Shown here piece after piece: positions 8,809 to 18,300 of a stretch of 64,000 bases of DNA. Positions within the stretch are counted from its first letter, which is position 1. Each line of letters opens with the position of its first letter. Position numbers and translations under genes: made by a program. The notes beneath the pieces were generated by a model. The model was not told where the DNA came from, searched no databases, and was given only the letters and a program-made list of their open reading frames with translations. This DNA comes from Gammaproteobacteria bacterium (GTDB lineage: Bacteria > Pseudomonadota > Gammaproteobacteria > Xanthomonadales > SZUA-36): contig JAUIBE010000007.1 of the NCBI GenBank assembly GCA_030428105.1, forward strand, positions 61,001-125,000, in the 5' to 3' direction.

Positions 8809-9471
8809 ATGAACACCGCATACCCAAACATTTCCAAACTCCTCATCGCCACGGTGCTGGCAGGTGCCTTGCTGGCATCCTGCGCCACCACCCAGGATGG
8901 CAGCGACCCGTATGCCAAGACCAAGCGTAACGCCGCCATTGGCGCGGCCATTGGCGCCGCGGCCGGCTTGTTCGTGGGCGACGGCGAACTGGACGAGGTG
9001 CTGGGCACCGCCGCAGTTGGCGCCGGTGTGGGCGCCGGTATCGGCCTGTACATGGACAAGCAGCAGCAGGCGCTGGAACAGGAGCTGGAATCTGCCGAAA
9101 TCGAGCGCATAGACGAGGAAACGATTCGCGTGCGCTTTGAAAGCGACATCCTGTTCCCGGTGGATTCGTCTACCTTGTCGACCGACGCTCGTTATGAACT
9201 GGATGACTTTGCACAGGTGATGAACGAGTACGACAAGACCGCGATCCTGATCCAGGGCCACACCGACTCGACCGGCAGCGAGGAACATAACCTCAAGCTC
9301 TCGGAACGACGCGCTGAAGCGGTGTTCAATCACCTGGCCCTGCGCGAGGTAGATCCATCTCGCATGGCGCCGATTGGCTATGGCGAAGGCTACCCGGTAG
9401 CCGACAACGCAACGCCCGAAGGACGTAGCCTGAACCGCCGGGTGAGCATCCTGGTTCGCGGCAAGTCCTGA
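8809..9471 (+). CDS. OmpA-family outer-membrane lipoprotein with glycine zipper
   Basis: 220 aa, YiaD-like. Lipobox LLASC with Cys at residue 25. A glycine-zipper segment (NAAIGAAIGAAAGLFVG .. GAGVGAGIGLYMD) at about 40-85 is followed by a C-terminal OmpA peptidoglycan-binding domain with ILIQGHTDSTGSEEHNLKLS and SLNRRVSILV. The start at 8809 has GGAGG 5 bp upstream. It would tether the outer membrane to peptidoglycan. It is divergent from the sortase pair and has its own terminator. Confidence 0.92.
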   Translation: MNTAYPNISKLLIATVLAGALLASCATTQDGSDPYAKTKRNAAIGAAIGAAAGLFVGDGELDEVLGTAAVGAGVGAGIGLYMDKQQQALEQELESAEIERIDEETIRVRFESDILFPVDSSTLSTDARYELDDFAQVMNEYDKTAILIQGHTDSTGSEEHNLKLSERRAEAVFNHLALREVDPSRMAPIGYGEGYPVADNATPEGRSLNRRVSILVRGKS

Positions 9472-9494
9472 GTCCAGGGCCTGGCCTCGCAATG

Positions 9495-9529
9495 AAAAAG
9501 CCCCGGCTTTGCGCCCGGGGCTTTCTTTT
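9495..9529. terminator. Bidirectional rho-independent terminator
   Basis: AAGCCCCGG / CCGGGGCTT stem with A- and T-tracts on both sides, between the convergent OmpA lipoprotein and META lipoprotein genes. Confidence 0.85.
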
Positions 9530-9546
9530 GGCCTGGCTCGAGGCTG

Positions 9547-10065
9547 CTACTCGGCTATCGCCTCAAACTCGATTATGGCGCCATCGGCCATGGTGGCGAG
9601 GTACAGCTTGCCGTCACGCAGTACGTAGCTGCGCACGTAGGCCAACTGGCCGACGAACTGGTCGTGGATTGAGCCGGGCGGACACATCGCGCGTGTCAGC
9701 GCCAGCGGGCCAAACGTGAGCTCACCGGGCGCTGCGGACTCCCAAGGGCCGGCGCCACGATTGCAGTCGACCTGCATGCTGGCCCTGCCATCCGCCGCAA
9801 AGGTGATGGTGTAGGCGGTGTCCTCGGCCGGCAGCAGCTCGCTGTCGTCCATCGAGGCTATCCTGACCAGCGCCCAGCTGGTGCCCGCCAGCTCGTGCGA
9901 ATCGGAATCGCTTGCCTCCACCGCGGGCTCCTCGGCTACCGCCGCCTGCGACTCGGCAGGGGCGGATGACTCATCCACGGGTGCAGCATCATCACCTGAG
10001 CAGGCCGCCAGGGCCAGCGCCGCGATCAACAGGATCGATATCCTGGACAAACTCCTGGGTTGCAT
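9547..10065 (-). CDS. META-domain lipoprotein
   Basis: 172 aa. Lipobox LAAC with Cys at residue 22, then an Ala/Glu/Ser-rich linker to about residue 58 and a META (HslJ-like) domain opening LAGTSWALVRI, with FAADGRASMQVDCNRGAGPW and LTRAMCPPG. The two conserved Cys of the META fold are present. HslJ and relatives are envelope stress or resistance lipoproteins; no specific ligand can be named. It is downstream of the large OmpA/Ig protein gene by about 25 bp and may be co-transcribed with it. Confidence 0.88.
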   Translation of the reverse strand: MQPRSLSRISILLIAALALAACSGDDAAPVDESSAPAESQAAVAEEPAVEASDSDSHELAGTSWALVRIASMDDSELLPAEDTAYTITFAADGRASMQVDCNRGAGPWESAAPGELTFGPLALTRAMCPPGSIHDQFVGQLAYVRSYVLRDGKLYLATMADGAIIEFEAIAE

Positions 10066-10089
10066 CTGTCACTCCTTGATTAGCACTCG

Positions 10090-12108
10090 TTAGAACGAAA
10101 GCACATTAACGGTTACCGTCGCGGTCGACGTTTCACCATCCGGGTCGGAGATGGTGTAAGTAAACGTGTCTCCGCCCCACCAGCCAGGCATCGGGTGATA
10201 AGTCACCGTGCCATCGGAGTTGATGTCGGTGGTGCCCATGGTGGTGTTGACCACCTCGATGATGGTCAGCGGGTCGCCATCCGGGTCGGAATCATTGGCC
10301 AGCACATCAATCACGACGGCGGTGTCCTTGCGGGTCATGGCGGTATCGTCGTTGGCTTGCGGCGCCTGGTTGGGCGGCGCGATTTCAATAACGATCACGG
10401 TCACCGAAGCCGTGGCGGTTTCGCCATTGCCGTCACTGACGGTGTAGGTGAAGGTGTCGACGCCAAAGAAGTCGGGGTCTGGCGTATAAACCACGTGGTC
10501 CCCATTGTTCACCACGGTGCCGTTGCCCGGGTCGCCCACGGCGGAAACGGTCAGGGGGTCGCCGTCGATATCACTGTCGTTGGCCAGCACGTCGATCACG
10601 ATAGCCTGCGAATTCCAGTCGATGGTGATCGAGTCGTCGGCGGCCTCCGGGCCACTGTTTAGGAAGATTACTTCACCCGCCACCGTGGTGGAGGTGACTT
10701 CCTGGAACTGGTAGGTGTCTACCCGGCGCTTGTGCTGTGCCGGGTTACGCAGGGCGCGACGCAGCCACGCCGGCTCCTGTGGAATTTCCTGGGTTTCCCA
10801 ACGGGCCTCGACCGGCACCTGCACTTCAACATCTTCCAGGCGGTCCTCGGTGGTGACGAAGTGAATCTCCACCCGGCGGTTCTTCGCGCGGTTGGCCTCG
10901 CTGTCGTTGGGGAAGCGGGGACGTAGCTCGCCTTCACCGCGTGAACTGATCTCCATCGGGCTGATGCCGGCGCCGATCAGCACATCACGGACGGCATTCG
11001 CGCGCCGTTCAGACAGGCCCTGGTTGTAGGCTTCGCTGGCCAGGTCACAGGTGTGCCCGACCACCTCGATGCGACCAACCACGCCCTGCTGCTGGATCAT
11101 TCGAGAAATGTTCGCCAGTTCGGTCGAGCCCTCGCTGCGCAGCGCAGAACGGTCCAGGTCGAACAGCACCTCGTTGGATACCGTGATGCGGTGCTTGACC
11201 ATCTGCTGCTCGGTGCGGGTTTCAGTCAGGCCTTCCGGCTGCACTTCCACCCGGCGGGTTTCGCGGGTTGCGCGGTGGTTGCTGCCAAAGTCGTAGCGAT
11301 AGGTGAGGTAACCCCGCCAGTCGCTGGACTCACGGAATTCGAAATCGCCATCGCGGCTGAAGTATTCGGCGTGAAGGCCGAAGGAATGCGGCGACTGGTT
11401 GAAGTACTTCTCGGCATTCAGCGATACGGTGAACTGGTCGGAGTCGTAATCACCCCACTCGTAATCCAGGCCACCGGTCAGGCGCCACAGGTTTTCATCG
11501 AACCAGTGACCGTAGCGCGCGCCAACGCCGTAGTCGTAAGCCTGTTCGTACAGGTCGGTGACCACGGTGGTGGTGAAGTCCTGGATGTAGGGCCGGCCGT
11601 CGATGAAACCGGTCTCGGTCATGGTGAACACGTCGGTCACCTGGTTGACCAGGCGCTCGTCGGTGAGGCCCACGGCGCCCTGGATATTCATGAACCAGGA
11701 CTCTTTCTCCATGCCCCAGCCGAATGTGGCCTTGCGGTCGCTCTCTTCGTTCTGGTCGACCGCCAGGAACAGCTTCTGGATGGAGGCGTTTTCCGGAACC
11801 TGCGCCGGGTTGTTCGGGTCGAGGTCGGCCGGCACCCAGTGGTAGTTGAGTTTCAGGCCGGCGGCGCCGCCATCGGCCACCCAGCCTTCAGCCAACCAGG
11901 CAGAATCGTAGTCCTCGGTGAGCAGGAACATGAACTCACCCAGGAAGTCGCCGTCGTCATCGATACCAACGCCCACTCGCTTGTCGTCACCGATGTAAGT
12001 CCAGCCACCGCTGGTGGCCTGCTCTTCTTCTTCGGGTGGCTCCGCCTGGGCGAAAACCTGGCTGCTGGCCAGGAGGGAGGCAAGGATCAAGGACGTCAGG
12101 TGCTTCAT
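10090..12108 (-). CDS. OmpA-family outer-membrane protein with C-terminal bacterial Ig-like domains
   Basis: 672 aa. Signal peptide (SSQVFAQA); an N-terminal region of about 280 residues rich in aromatic beta-strands (YDYGVGARYGHWF, GGLDYEWGDYDSD), consistent with a beta-barrel; an OmpA C-terminal domain at about 315-430 (VLFDLDRSALRSEG, VVGHTCDLASEAYNQ, NRAKNRRVEIHF); then two tandem Ig/cadherin-like modules with IDVLANDSDIDGDPLTV and IDVLANDSDPDGDPLTI and FFGVDTFTYTVSDGNGETA. Ig modules after an OmpA domain are unusual, because the OmpA domain normally ends the chain in the periplasm. The gene is leftward and followed by the META lipoprotein gene. Confidence 0.87.
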   Translation of the reverse strand: MKHLTSLILASLLASSQVFAQAEPPEEEEQATSGGWTYIGDDKRVGVGIDDDGDFLGEFMFLLTEDYDSAWLAEGWVADGGAAGLKLNYHWVPADLDPNNPAQVPENASIQKLFLAVDQNEESDRKATFGWGMEKESWFMNIQGAVGLTDERLVNQVTDVFTMTETGFIDGRPYIQDFTTTVVTDLYEQAYDYGVGARYGHWFDENLWRLTGGLDYEWGDYDSDQFTVSLNAEKYFNQSPHSFGLHAEYFSRDGDFEFRESSDWRGYLTYRYDFGSNHRATRETRRVEVQPEGLTETRTEQQMVKHRITVSNEVLFDLDRSALRSEGSTELANISRMIQQQGVVGRIEVVGHTCDLASEAYNQGLSERRANAVRDVLIGAGISPMEISSRGEGELRPRFPNDSEANRAKNRRVEIHFVTTEDRLEDVEVQVPVEARWETQEIPQEPAWLRRALRNPAQHKRRVDTYQFQEVTSTTVAGEVIFLNSGPEAADDSITIDWNSQAIVIDVLANDSDIDGDPLTVSAVGDPGNGTVVNNGDHVVYTPDPDFFGVDTFTYTVSDGNGETATASVTVIVIEIAPPNQAPQANDDTAMTRKDTAVVIDVLANDSDPDGDPLTIIEVVNTTMGTTDINSDGTVTYHPMPGWWGGDTFTYTISDPDGETSTATVTVNVLSF

Positions 12109-12238
12109 CAGGACTCTCCGCGACTGTCGCGCAATCTGGACTACATTCTCCCATAGGCGAGTTGCACCTTGCCATAGAGTCAGCCGGCTGCAGTTTCAGA
12201 TTGCGCGCCAGCAAACGCTTCGCGACAATGTGCCCATC

Positions 12239-13507
12239 ATGGAGCACACCGGTTCCTACTACGCTGCAACCCGCAACTTCGCCACGGACTACCCGCGCCT
12301 GGAGGGCACGCAACGCGCCGATGTCTGCGTGGTGGGCGCTGGCTTCACCGGAATTGCCACCGCGCTGACCCTGGCCGAGCGCGGCTACTCGGTGGCCGTT
12401 GTGGAGGCCAACCGCGTGGGCTGGGGCGCTTCCGGCCGCAACGGCGGGCAGCTAATCAACGGCATCAGCGGGCTCGCCAAGATTGAGAAACGGCTCGGCC
12501 CGGAGTACGCAGACCTGCTGTGGGATATTCGCTGGCGCGGCAATGAAATCGTGATCGACCGGGTTGCGCGTTACGCCATCGACTGCGACCTCAAGCACGG
12601 CTTTGTCGAGGTCGCCCTGAAGAAGCGCCACCTTGACTACATCCAGGAGTACGCCGAGGAACGTGCCGCGCACAACTTTCCACACCGCTACGAGTTGTGG
12701 GATGCGGAACAGACCGGGGCAAACCTGGGAACCTCCAGGTACATGGGTGCATTCGCCTGCTACCGCGACGGCCACCTGCACCCGCTGAACCTGTGCATAG
12801 GCGAAGCGCGCGCCGCCGAAAACCTCGGCGTGCGGATCTTTGAGCAGTCGCCGGTGGTGGCGATCGACCATGGCGCCAATCCCCGGGTTCGAACAGAGAC
12901 CGGCCACGTTGATGCGGATGCAGTGGTGTTGGCTGGCAATGCCTACCTCTCGCTGCAGCAGAAAGAGCTGACCAACCTGGTGTTTCCGGCGGGCAGTTAC
13001 ATCATTGCCACCGAGCCGCTTTCTGCCGAAATTGTGGAAGAGATCAACCCGCTCGACGTCGCGGTTTGTGACCTCAATGAAATTGTCGATTACTACCGGC
13101 TTTCGGCCGACAAGCGGCTGCTGTACGGCGGGCGCTGCAATTACTCCGGCCGCGACCCGGCCAGCATCGCGAAAGCCATCGTGCCGCGCATGCTGAAGGT
13201 TTACCCGCAGCTAAAAGACGTGCGGATCGATTACGAGTGGGGCGGAAAAATCGGCATCGTGCTTAACCGCATCCCGGCAGTTGGCCGCATCCAGGGGAAT
13301 GTCTACTACTGCCAGGGCTATTCCGGCCACGGGGTGAACGCCACCCACGTCATGGGCGAAATCATGGCCGACGCCATTGCCGGCACCCTGGAGCGCTTCG
13401 ACGTGTTTGCCAGCACCCCTCACTTCCGCATTCCGGGCTCGCAGACCTTTGGCAACCAGATTATCGCCCTGGGGATGCTCTACTACCGGCTCAAGGACAT
13501 GCTCTAG
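12239..13507 (+). CDS. FAD-dependent oxidoreductase, PuuB (gamma-glutamylputrescine oxidase)-like
   Basis: 422 aa, DAO/GlcD-type amine oxidase fold. The start MEHTGSYYAATRNFATDYP aligns by eye with the PuuB opening (TSSYYAAS). The Rossmann dinucleotide motif VVGAGFTGIATALTLAERG, the flavin motif GWGASGRNGGQLINGISG and the C-terminal GQGYSGHGVNATHVMGE are all present. PuuB oxidises gamma-glutamylputrescine to the aldehyde plus H2O2; the other puu genes are absent here, so the amine substrate is unproven. It is a monocistronic gene convergent with the next gene, 5 bp between stops. An upstream extension to 12014 is rejected because homology starts at 12239. Confidence 0.85.
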   Translation: MEHTGSYYAATRNFATDYPRLEGTQRADVCVVGAGFTGIATALTLAERGYSVAVVEANRVGWGASGRNGGQLINGISGLAKIEKRLGPEYADLLWDIRWRGNEIVIDRVARYAIDCDLKHGFVEVALKKRHLDYIQEYAEERAAHNFPHRYELWDAEQTGANLGTSRYMGAFACYRDGHLHPLNLCIGEARAAENLGVRIFEQSPVVAIDHGANPRVRTETGHVDADAVVLAGNAYLSLQQKELTNLVFPAGSYIIATEPLSAEIVEEINPLDVAVCDLNEIVDYYRLSADKRLLYGGRCNYSGRDPASIAKAIVPRMLKVYPQLKDVRIDYEWGGKIGIVLNRIPAVGRIQGNVYYCQGYSGHGVNATHVMGEIMADAIAGTLERFDVFASTPHFRIPGSQTFGNQIIALGMLYYRLKDML

Positions 13508-13512
13508 GCTGG

Positions 13513-15348
13513 CTAGGGAATCGCGGCTTCAAACCCGCTGGCGAAAATCGCGTCGGGATTCTCAAAACCGAACCACACCTCGGAAATGAACCACGCCTTG
13601 TTCTCGGCTGTGATTTCGATGTGCTCCTGGTTTGCCGCCGGGTAGTAGACCGCGTCGAAGGGCGTATTCGCGACCAGGTTGGGGTCTCCGGCGATGTCAT
13701 AAAACGGGTCGTTGGTAGCCAACCCGAGGCTGCTGACCGATGGAATGAAATTGTGACTGCCGTGCAGCGCGACGATGTCGCCGTAGGGCGCTTCCACGTC
13801 GGCCGCCTGCTGCATGGAGGGGCGTGAGCCACCGGGAGAATTGTCCCACGGCAAGGTGCCTGAAACGGTGAAGTCTTCACTGTCTCCACCAATGATGATC
13901 ACATCGATCATTCCCTCGAAAATCACCTGGCTGCCGCCATCCGGAACCGCCCACACGTTGCCGTCAATATCCACCAACACGCTGCGGTGCTCCCACTCGA
14001 TGACCTGGTCGCCGGCATTGAAGCCCTGGTCGGCCATCAAGCCGCTGCCGTTGATGATGGACGCGCGACGCGGCAGTTGCGGCCAGCTGCCCAGTGCATC
14101 GAACCCGGCGTTCAGGGCTGCAAGCAGAGGATCGGGCGCTGCCGTGGTGCCCACCGTGCTGTCCACGTGATAAAGCAGCATCTGGCGCGCCGCTGGCGTA
14201 CGCAGCCGGGAGAGCAGGAAGTCAGCCTCTTCCGCTTCAGAAGCGAAGAACCGCACCCAGGCTTGCAGGCCCAGCGGGATGTTGGCGCCCATTTGCGGCG
14301 AGTCAAAAGAAATCCAGGTTCGAACCTGGTGGTCGATGGCCTGGTCTTCCATCCACAGCAGGGCATAACGGCTGACCAGCCCGCCCATACTGGCGCCGGC
14401 CAGTGCGATGGACTGCCCAGGAGGAATCGTAGCGCGGACCTGGTCCAGCAACTCGGTCACCACGAAGGCATTGCGCTGGATGGGATCGACTGCTTCGGTG
14501 AAATCAAGGACCACGGCGTCAAAGCCATCGGCGCGCAGGTCTTCCAGCAGGTTTTCCTGGTTGAGCAGGTCGTAAAGCACCGGCCAGTCCATGGTGTTGT
14601 CCAGGTCGAAACCCTCGATCACTACCACCGGATTGGTCAGCTCGGTTCGGCCCGCTGCGAGGTAAACGTAAGCCTGCCCGGTTCCGGCTTCACCATCCCA
14701 GGTCTCGCTGGCAGTGACCTGCCAGGTTTCGGTGGGGTCTGGCGTGGTTCCCCGAACGACTTCGAAGGTGGCCGCTGATTCCAGCAACACACCATTCTGC
14801 CTTATGGTTCTTACTCGAACCGTCTTGGTTCCGGTATCCGGATAACTGACGTTTAGCGGTTTGTCCGGCGCGAAGTGTCGAAACCCCCGGCCATCACCGG
14901 CATCCACTTCGAGCTGCTGCAGTGGTGCAACGCCGTGCTGGAGAATGGCCGATGACGGCAGGACCAGGTCGATGTTGTGGCCATGAAAGCTGCGTTCTTT
15001 CAATGCACCCAGCGCAAAGACCTCGACGGCTTGAACGCCGCCATCCTGGCTCTGCTTCTCGACCAATGCATGCAGCAATCCAAGGGGAACCGCTTGTGGA
15101 CCCAGTTGGCCAAGCTGTTGTGAAGCCAGGCGCCGCGCCTGCGGCCAGCCCAGTTCGACCGCGCCCGCGCGGCGTAGCTCGAACACTGCCTGGCGCCAGC
15201 GCTGCGGGCTCAACGGTTGCAAGCCCACGCTGCCATCCAGGTCGCTAACGCGCGCCAGGGAAAGGCGCTGCTCAAGGCGAACCGGCTGGTCTGCGCTTGC
15301 AGCAAGCGCAACCAACAGGGCCAACAGCGCAACCAGTCTGTTCAACAT
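13513..15348 (-). CDS. Secreted alpha/beta hydrolase with C-terminal IFASGFE tag
   Basis: 611 aa. Signal peptide ending near AASA. An N-terminal region of about 200 residues without recognised fold, then an alpha/beta hydrolase core: VVVIEGFDL (first strand), nucleophile elbow ALAGASMGGLVSRYAL, and a likely catalytic His in VALHGSHNFIPSVSS near the C-terminus. Lipase/esterase-like, but the substrate is unknown. The chain ends DAIFASGFEAAIP, a tag seen in slightly different form on two other exported proteins here. No terminator is visible between it and the PuuB-like gene. Confidence 0.8.
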   Translation of the reverse strand: MLNRLVALLALLVALAASADQPVRLEQRLSLARVSDLDGSVGLQPLSPQRWRQAVFELRRAGAVELGWPQARRLASQQLGQLGPQAVPLGLLHALVEKQSQDGGVQAVEVFALGALKERSFHGHNIDLVLPSSAILQHGVAPLQQLEVDAGDGRGFRHFAPDKPLNVSYPDTGTKTVRVRTIRQNGVLLESAATFEVVRGTTPDPTETWQVTASETWDGEAGTGQAYVYLAAGRTELTNPVVVIEGFDLDNTMDWPVLYDLLNQENLLEDLRADGFDAVVLDFTEAVDPIQRNAFVVTELLDQVRATIPPGQSIALAGASMGGLVSRYALLWMEDQAIDHQVRTWISFDSPQMGANIPLGLQAWVRFFASEAEEADFLLSRLRTPAARQMLLYHVDSTVGTTAAPDPLLAALNAGFDALGSWPQLPRRASIINGSGLMADQGFNAGDQVIEWEHRSVLVDIDGNVWAVPDGGSQVIFEGMIDVIIIGGDSEDFTVSGTLPWDNSPGGSRPSMQQAADVEAPYGDIVALHGSHNFIPSVSSLGLATNDPFYDIAGDPNLVANTPFDAVYYPAANQEHIEITAENKAWFISEVWFGFENPDAIFASGFEAAIP

Positions 15349-15390
15349 CAGGCTACGCTACCACAGGCGAAAGCCCTGCCCCTGTTACGA

Positions 15391-18300
15391 TCAGGTGAAG
15401 CGGCGCACCCCGACCATGCCGACACCCAGCATCAACAGCGCAAGAAGCAGGATGCCGTAGCGGTCGAGGGTTGGTATGCCCTCGTACACGCGGGTGTTGG
15501 TCAGCAGGCAGCTTCCGCCAACGCCAGGGGCCAGCGCGATCATTGCGCAATCGTCCTGGTCCTGGATGACTCCGGGCTGCGACTCCTCGGTGGCGCTGCA
15601 CACGGTGCTTCCATCCCAGTGCGGCAGCACGTGGAATTGACCGGGGTTGGCCGGGTCAATGTAGGTGCTGGCCTGCGCCTGGCTGCCTTCAATGCTGCAA
15701 ATGCCATCCGTCTCGCTTTCGCAATCGCCAAGGATCGGGGCGTTACAACGGAGGGTCACTTCCACCCACTCGGGGTAATGGAACTGCGGGTTTTCATCGA
15801 TCCACTCCTTCTCGACGACCACTTCCACGGGCTGGAGCTTGTTCTCGATCTCGCATTCGTTGAAGTGGTTGCCTTCGATGGCTGTGAAAACACATCCATC
15901 GGCGGAATCATCATTGTCGCTGTCGCCGGATGCCAGGTAAGAGGCCTGATAGCCTGCAGGAACGAGTTCGTAGACCTCGCAATCCATCTCACCGCTTTGG
16001 AAATCACCAACCACGAAATCGACCTGGGTGAACAGTCCGGGGCCCGGCAAACTGTCAGGGTCAACAATGACCGCCGACTGCTCCAGCGGGAGACCAGTGT
16101 TGCACGCCAGCACCACCTCGACTTCTGCGGGATTGTCATCGCTGAAGTCCTTGGTCACGCGAATGGTGACGTCGGCGTTGGTGATGACGGTGGATATGGC
16201 CACGGTGTCATTCGCCGGCGTTGGATCCTCGGTATCCGAGGAGACCACTGCAGTGTTCGAAATGCTGCCCGCTTCGCCTGGATTAACGGCGATGGTAATG
16301 GTCGCCTGGCTGCCGGGCGCCATCGTACCCAGGTCGCAAGTGACCTCGGGCAACGCCACTGCGCAAGTGCCCTGGCTGGTGTTGACCACCGGCGAATCCA
16401 CCGAACCATCCAGCGTATCAACCATCTCCACCGCGACGGCATCGCTGGGGCCGTTGTTGGTCACCGTCACCGTGTAGATCAACGGTGCGTTGACCTCCGC
16501 CGGGTCGGGGTTGGCCACCTTGGTGATGGAGAGGTCCGCCATCGGCGTCAGCACGGTGTCATCATCGGTGGCCGAATTGTTGGCGGGATCCGGGTCGTCA
16601 ATCGACGCGGTGGCCGTGGCGGTGTTGGACAAGGTTCCGGTCGCCGAAGGATCGATGGCGCAGGTTACCGTGTAGGTCACCGAACTGCCTGCGGGCATAT
16701 CGAGCGTATCAGCCAAATTGCCGGAACTGGTGGTATTGCCCGTCGCTCCGCCTGCAGCCACGCTGGTCCAGGAACAACCAAGCCCAACCGGGAAGGTATC
16801 CGCAACCGCGACCGCGGGGTCAGGGCTGGGGCCGGCATTCGCCACCACGATGGTGTAGACCACGTCATCGCCCGGAATGGCTTCGGTCACGCCATCGGTC
16901 TTGGTAATCGAGATATCGGCCTGTTCGATCACCATCGTGTCGTCATCGGTGGCCGAGTTGTTTCCCGGCACCGGATCGGTAACAGAGGGCGTTACCACCA
17001 CGGTGTTTGAAAGTGTGACGCCAGCGGCCTGGCTATCTACATCGCAGCTGACCGTGTAGGTGACCGAGCTACCGGCCGGCATGCTGAGGGTCTCGGCCAG
17101 GTCCCCGCTACCCGCCGCCGTATTGCCGCTGGCCCCGCCAGCCGCGACGCTGGTAGAGGTGCAAGTCAGCTCCGTGGGCAATGTGTCCGCCAGGGCCACC
17201 GCGGGGTCATCACTGGGCCCGTTATTGGTGGCGATGATGGTGTAAACCAGGGTTTCGCTCGGAATGACGCTGGTCACGCCATCGGTCTTGGTCACGGCGA
17301 TATCCGCCTCGGGCATCAGCACGGTATCGTCATCGGTGGCCGAGTCATTGGCGGGCACCGGATCGGTCACCGATGCGGACACCGACGCGGTATTGCTCAG
17401 CGTGCCCGTGGCGGAAGATGCGATGTCGCAATTGAGCGTGTAGGTCACCGAACTGCCTGCGGGCATGGACAGCGTGTCGGAAAGATCGCCGGCGCCCGCT
17501 GCCGTGTTACCCGATGCGCCACCGGCGGCGACGCTGGTGTAGGTGCAGGTCAGGTCAGCCGGCAAAGTGTCGCTGAGCGACACCGCGGGGTCGTCACTCG
17601 GCCCGGCGTTAGCGGCCACGATGGTGTAGGTCAGGCTTTGTCCCGGAATGGCGCTGGTCACACCATCGGTCTTGGTTATCGAAACATCGGCCTCGGGCGC
17701 CAGCGCCGTGTCGTCGTCTGTTGCCGAGTTATTGCCAGGCACCGGGTCGGTAACAGAAGCCGTCGCCGCAGCCGTGTTGCTGAGCGTGCCAGTTGCCGAA
17801 GATGCGATGTCGCAAGCTACCGTGTAAGTCACCGAGCTTCCCGCGGGCATGGCGAGTGTCTCGGCCAGGTCTCCGTTTCCGGCAGCCGTGTTGCCGGATG
17901 CGCCGCCGGCGGCGAGGCTGGTGAACGTACAACTGAGGTCTGCTGGCAAGGTGTCATTGAGTGACACGGCCGGATCATCGCTGGGCCCGATGTTGGTGGC
18001 CACGATGGTGTAGGTCAGGCTCTCACCCGGCACCACGGTGGTGAGGCCATCCGTTTTGGTGACTTCGATATCCGCTTCCGGAACCAGCACGGTGTCGTTA
18101 TCGGTAGCCGAGTTGTCGCCCGCATCGGGGTCGGTCAACGAACCGGTTACGCTGGCGGTATTGAACAGCGTGCCCGTGGCCGATGCCGGAATATCGCAGG
18201 TCACATCGTAACTGACCGAGCTCCCGGCAGGCAGGCTCAGGGTTTCGGACAGGTCGCCCGCGCCCGCCGCGGTGTTGCCGCTGGCGCCGCCGGCGGCAAC

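Noticed and set aside
12239..13507. Assigning a putrescine pathway
   Set aside because: Only the PuuB-like oxidase is present; no puuA, puuC or puuD in the window.
15217..17010. A 597-codon plus-strand reading frame
   Set aside because: Antisense to the hydrolase and DUF11 genes, with His/Gly/Arg-rich low-complexity translation typical of a shadow frame in GC-rich DNA.
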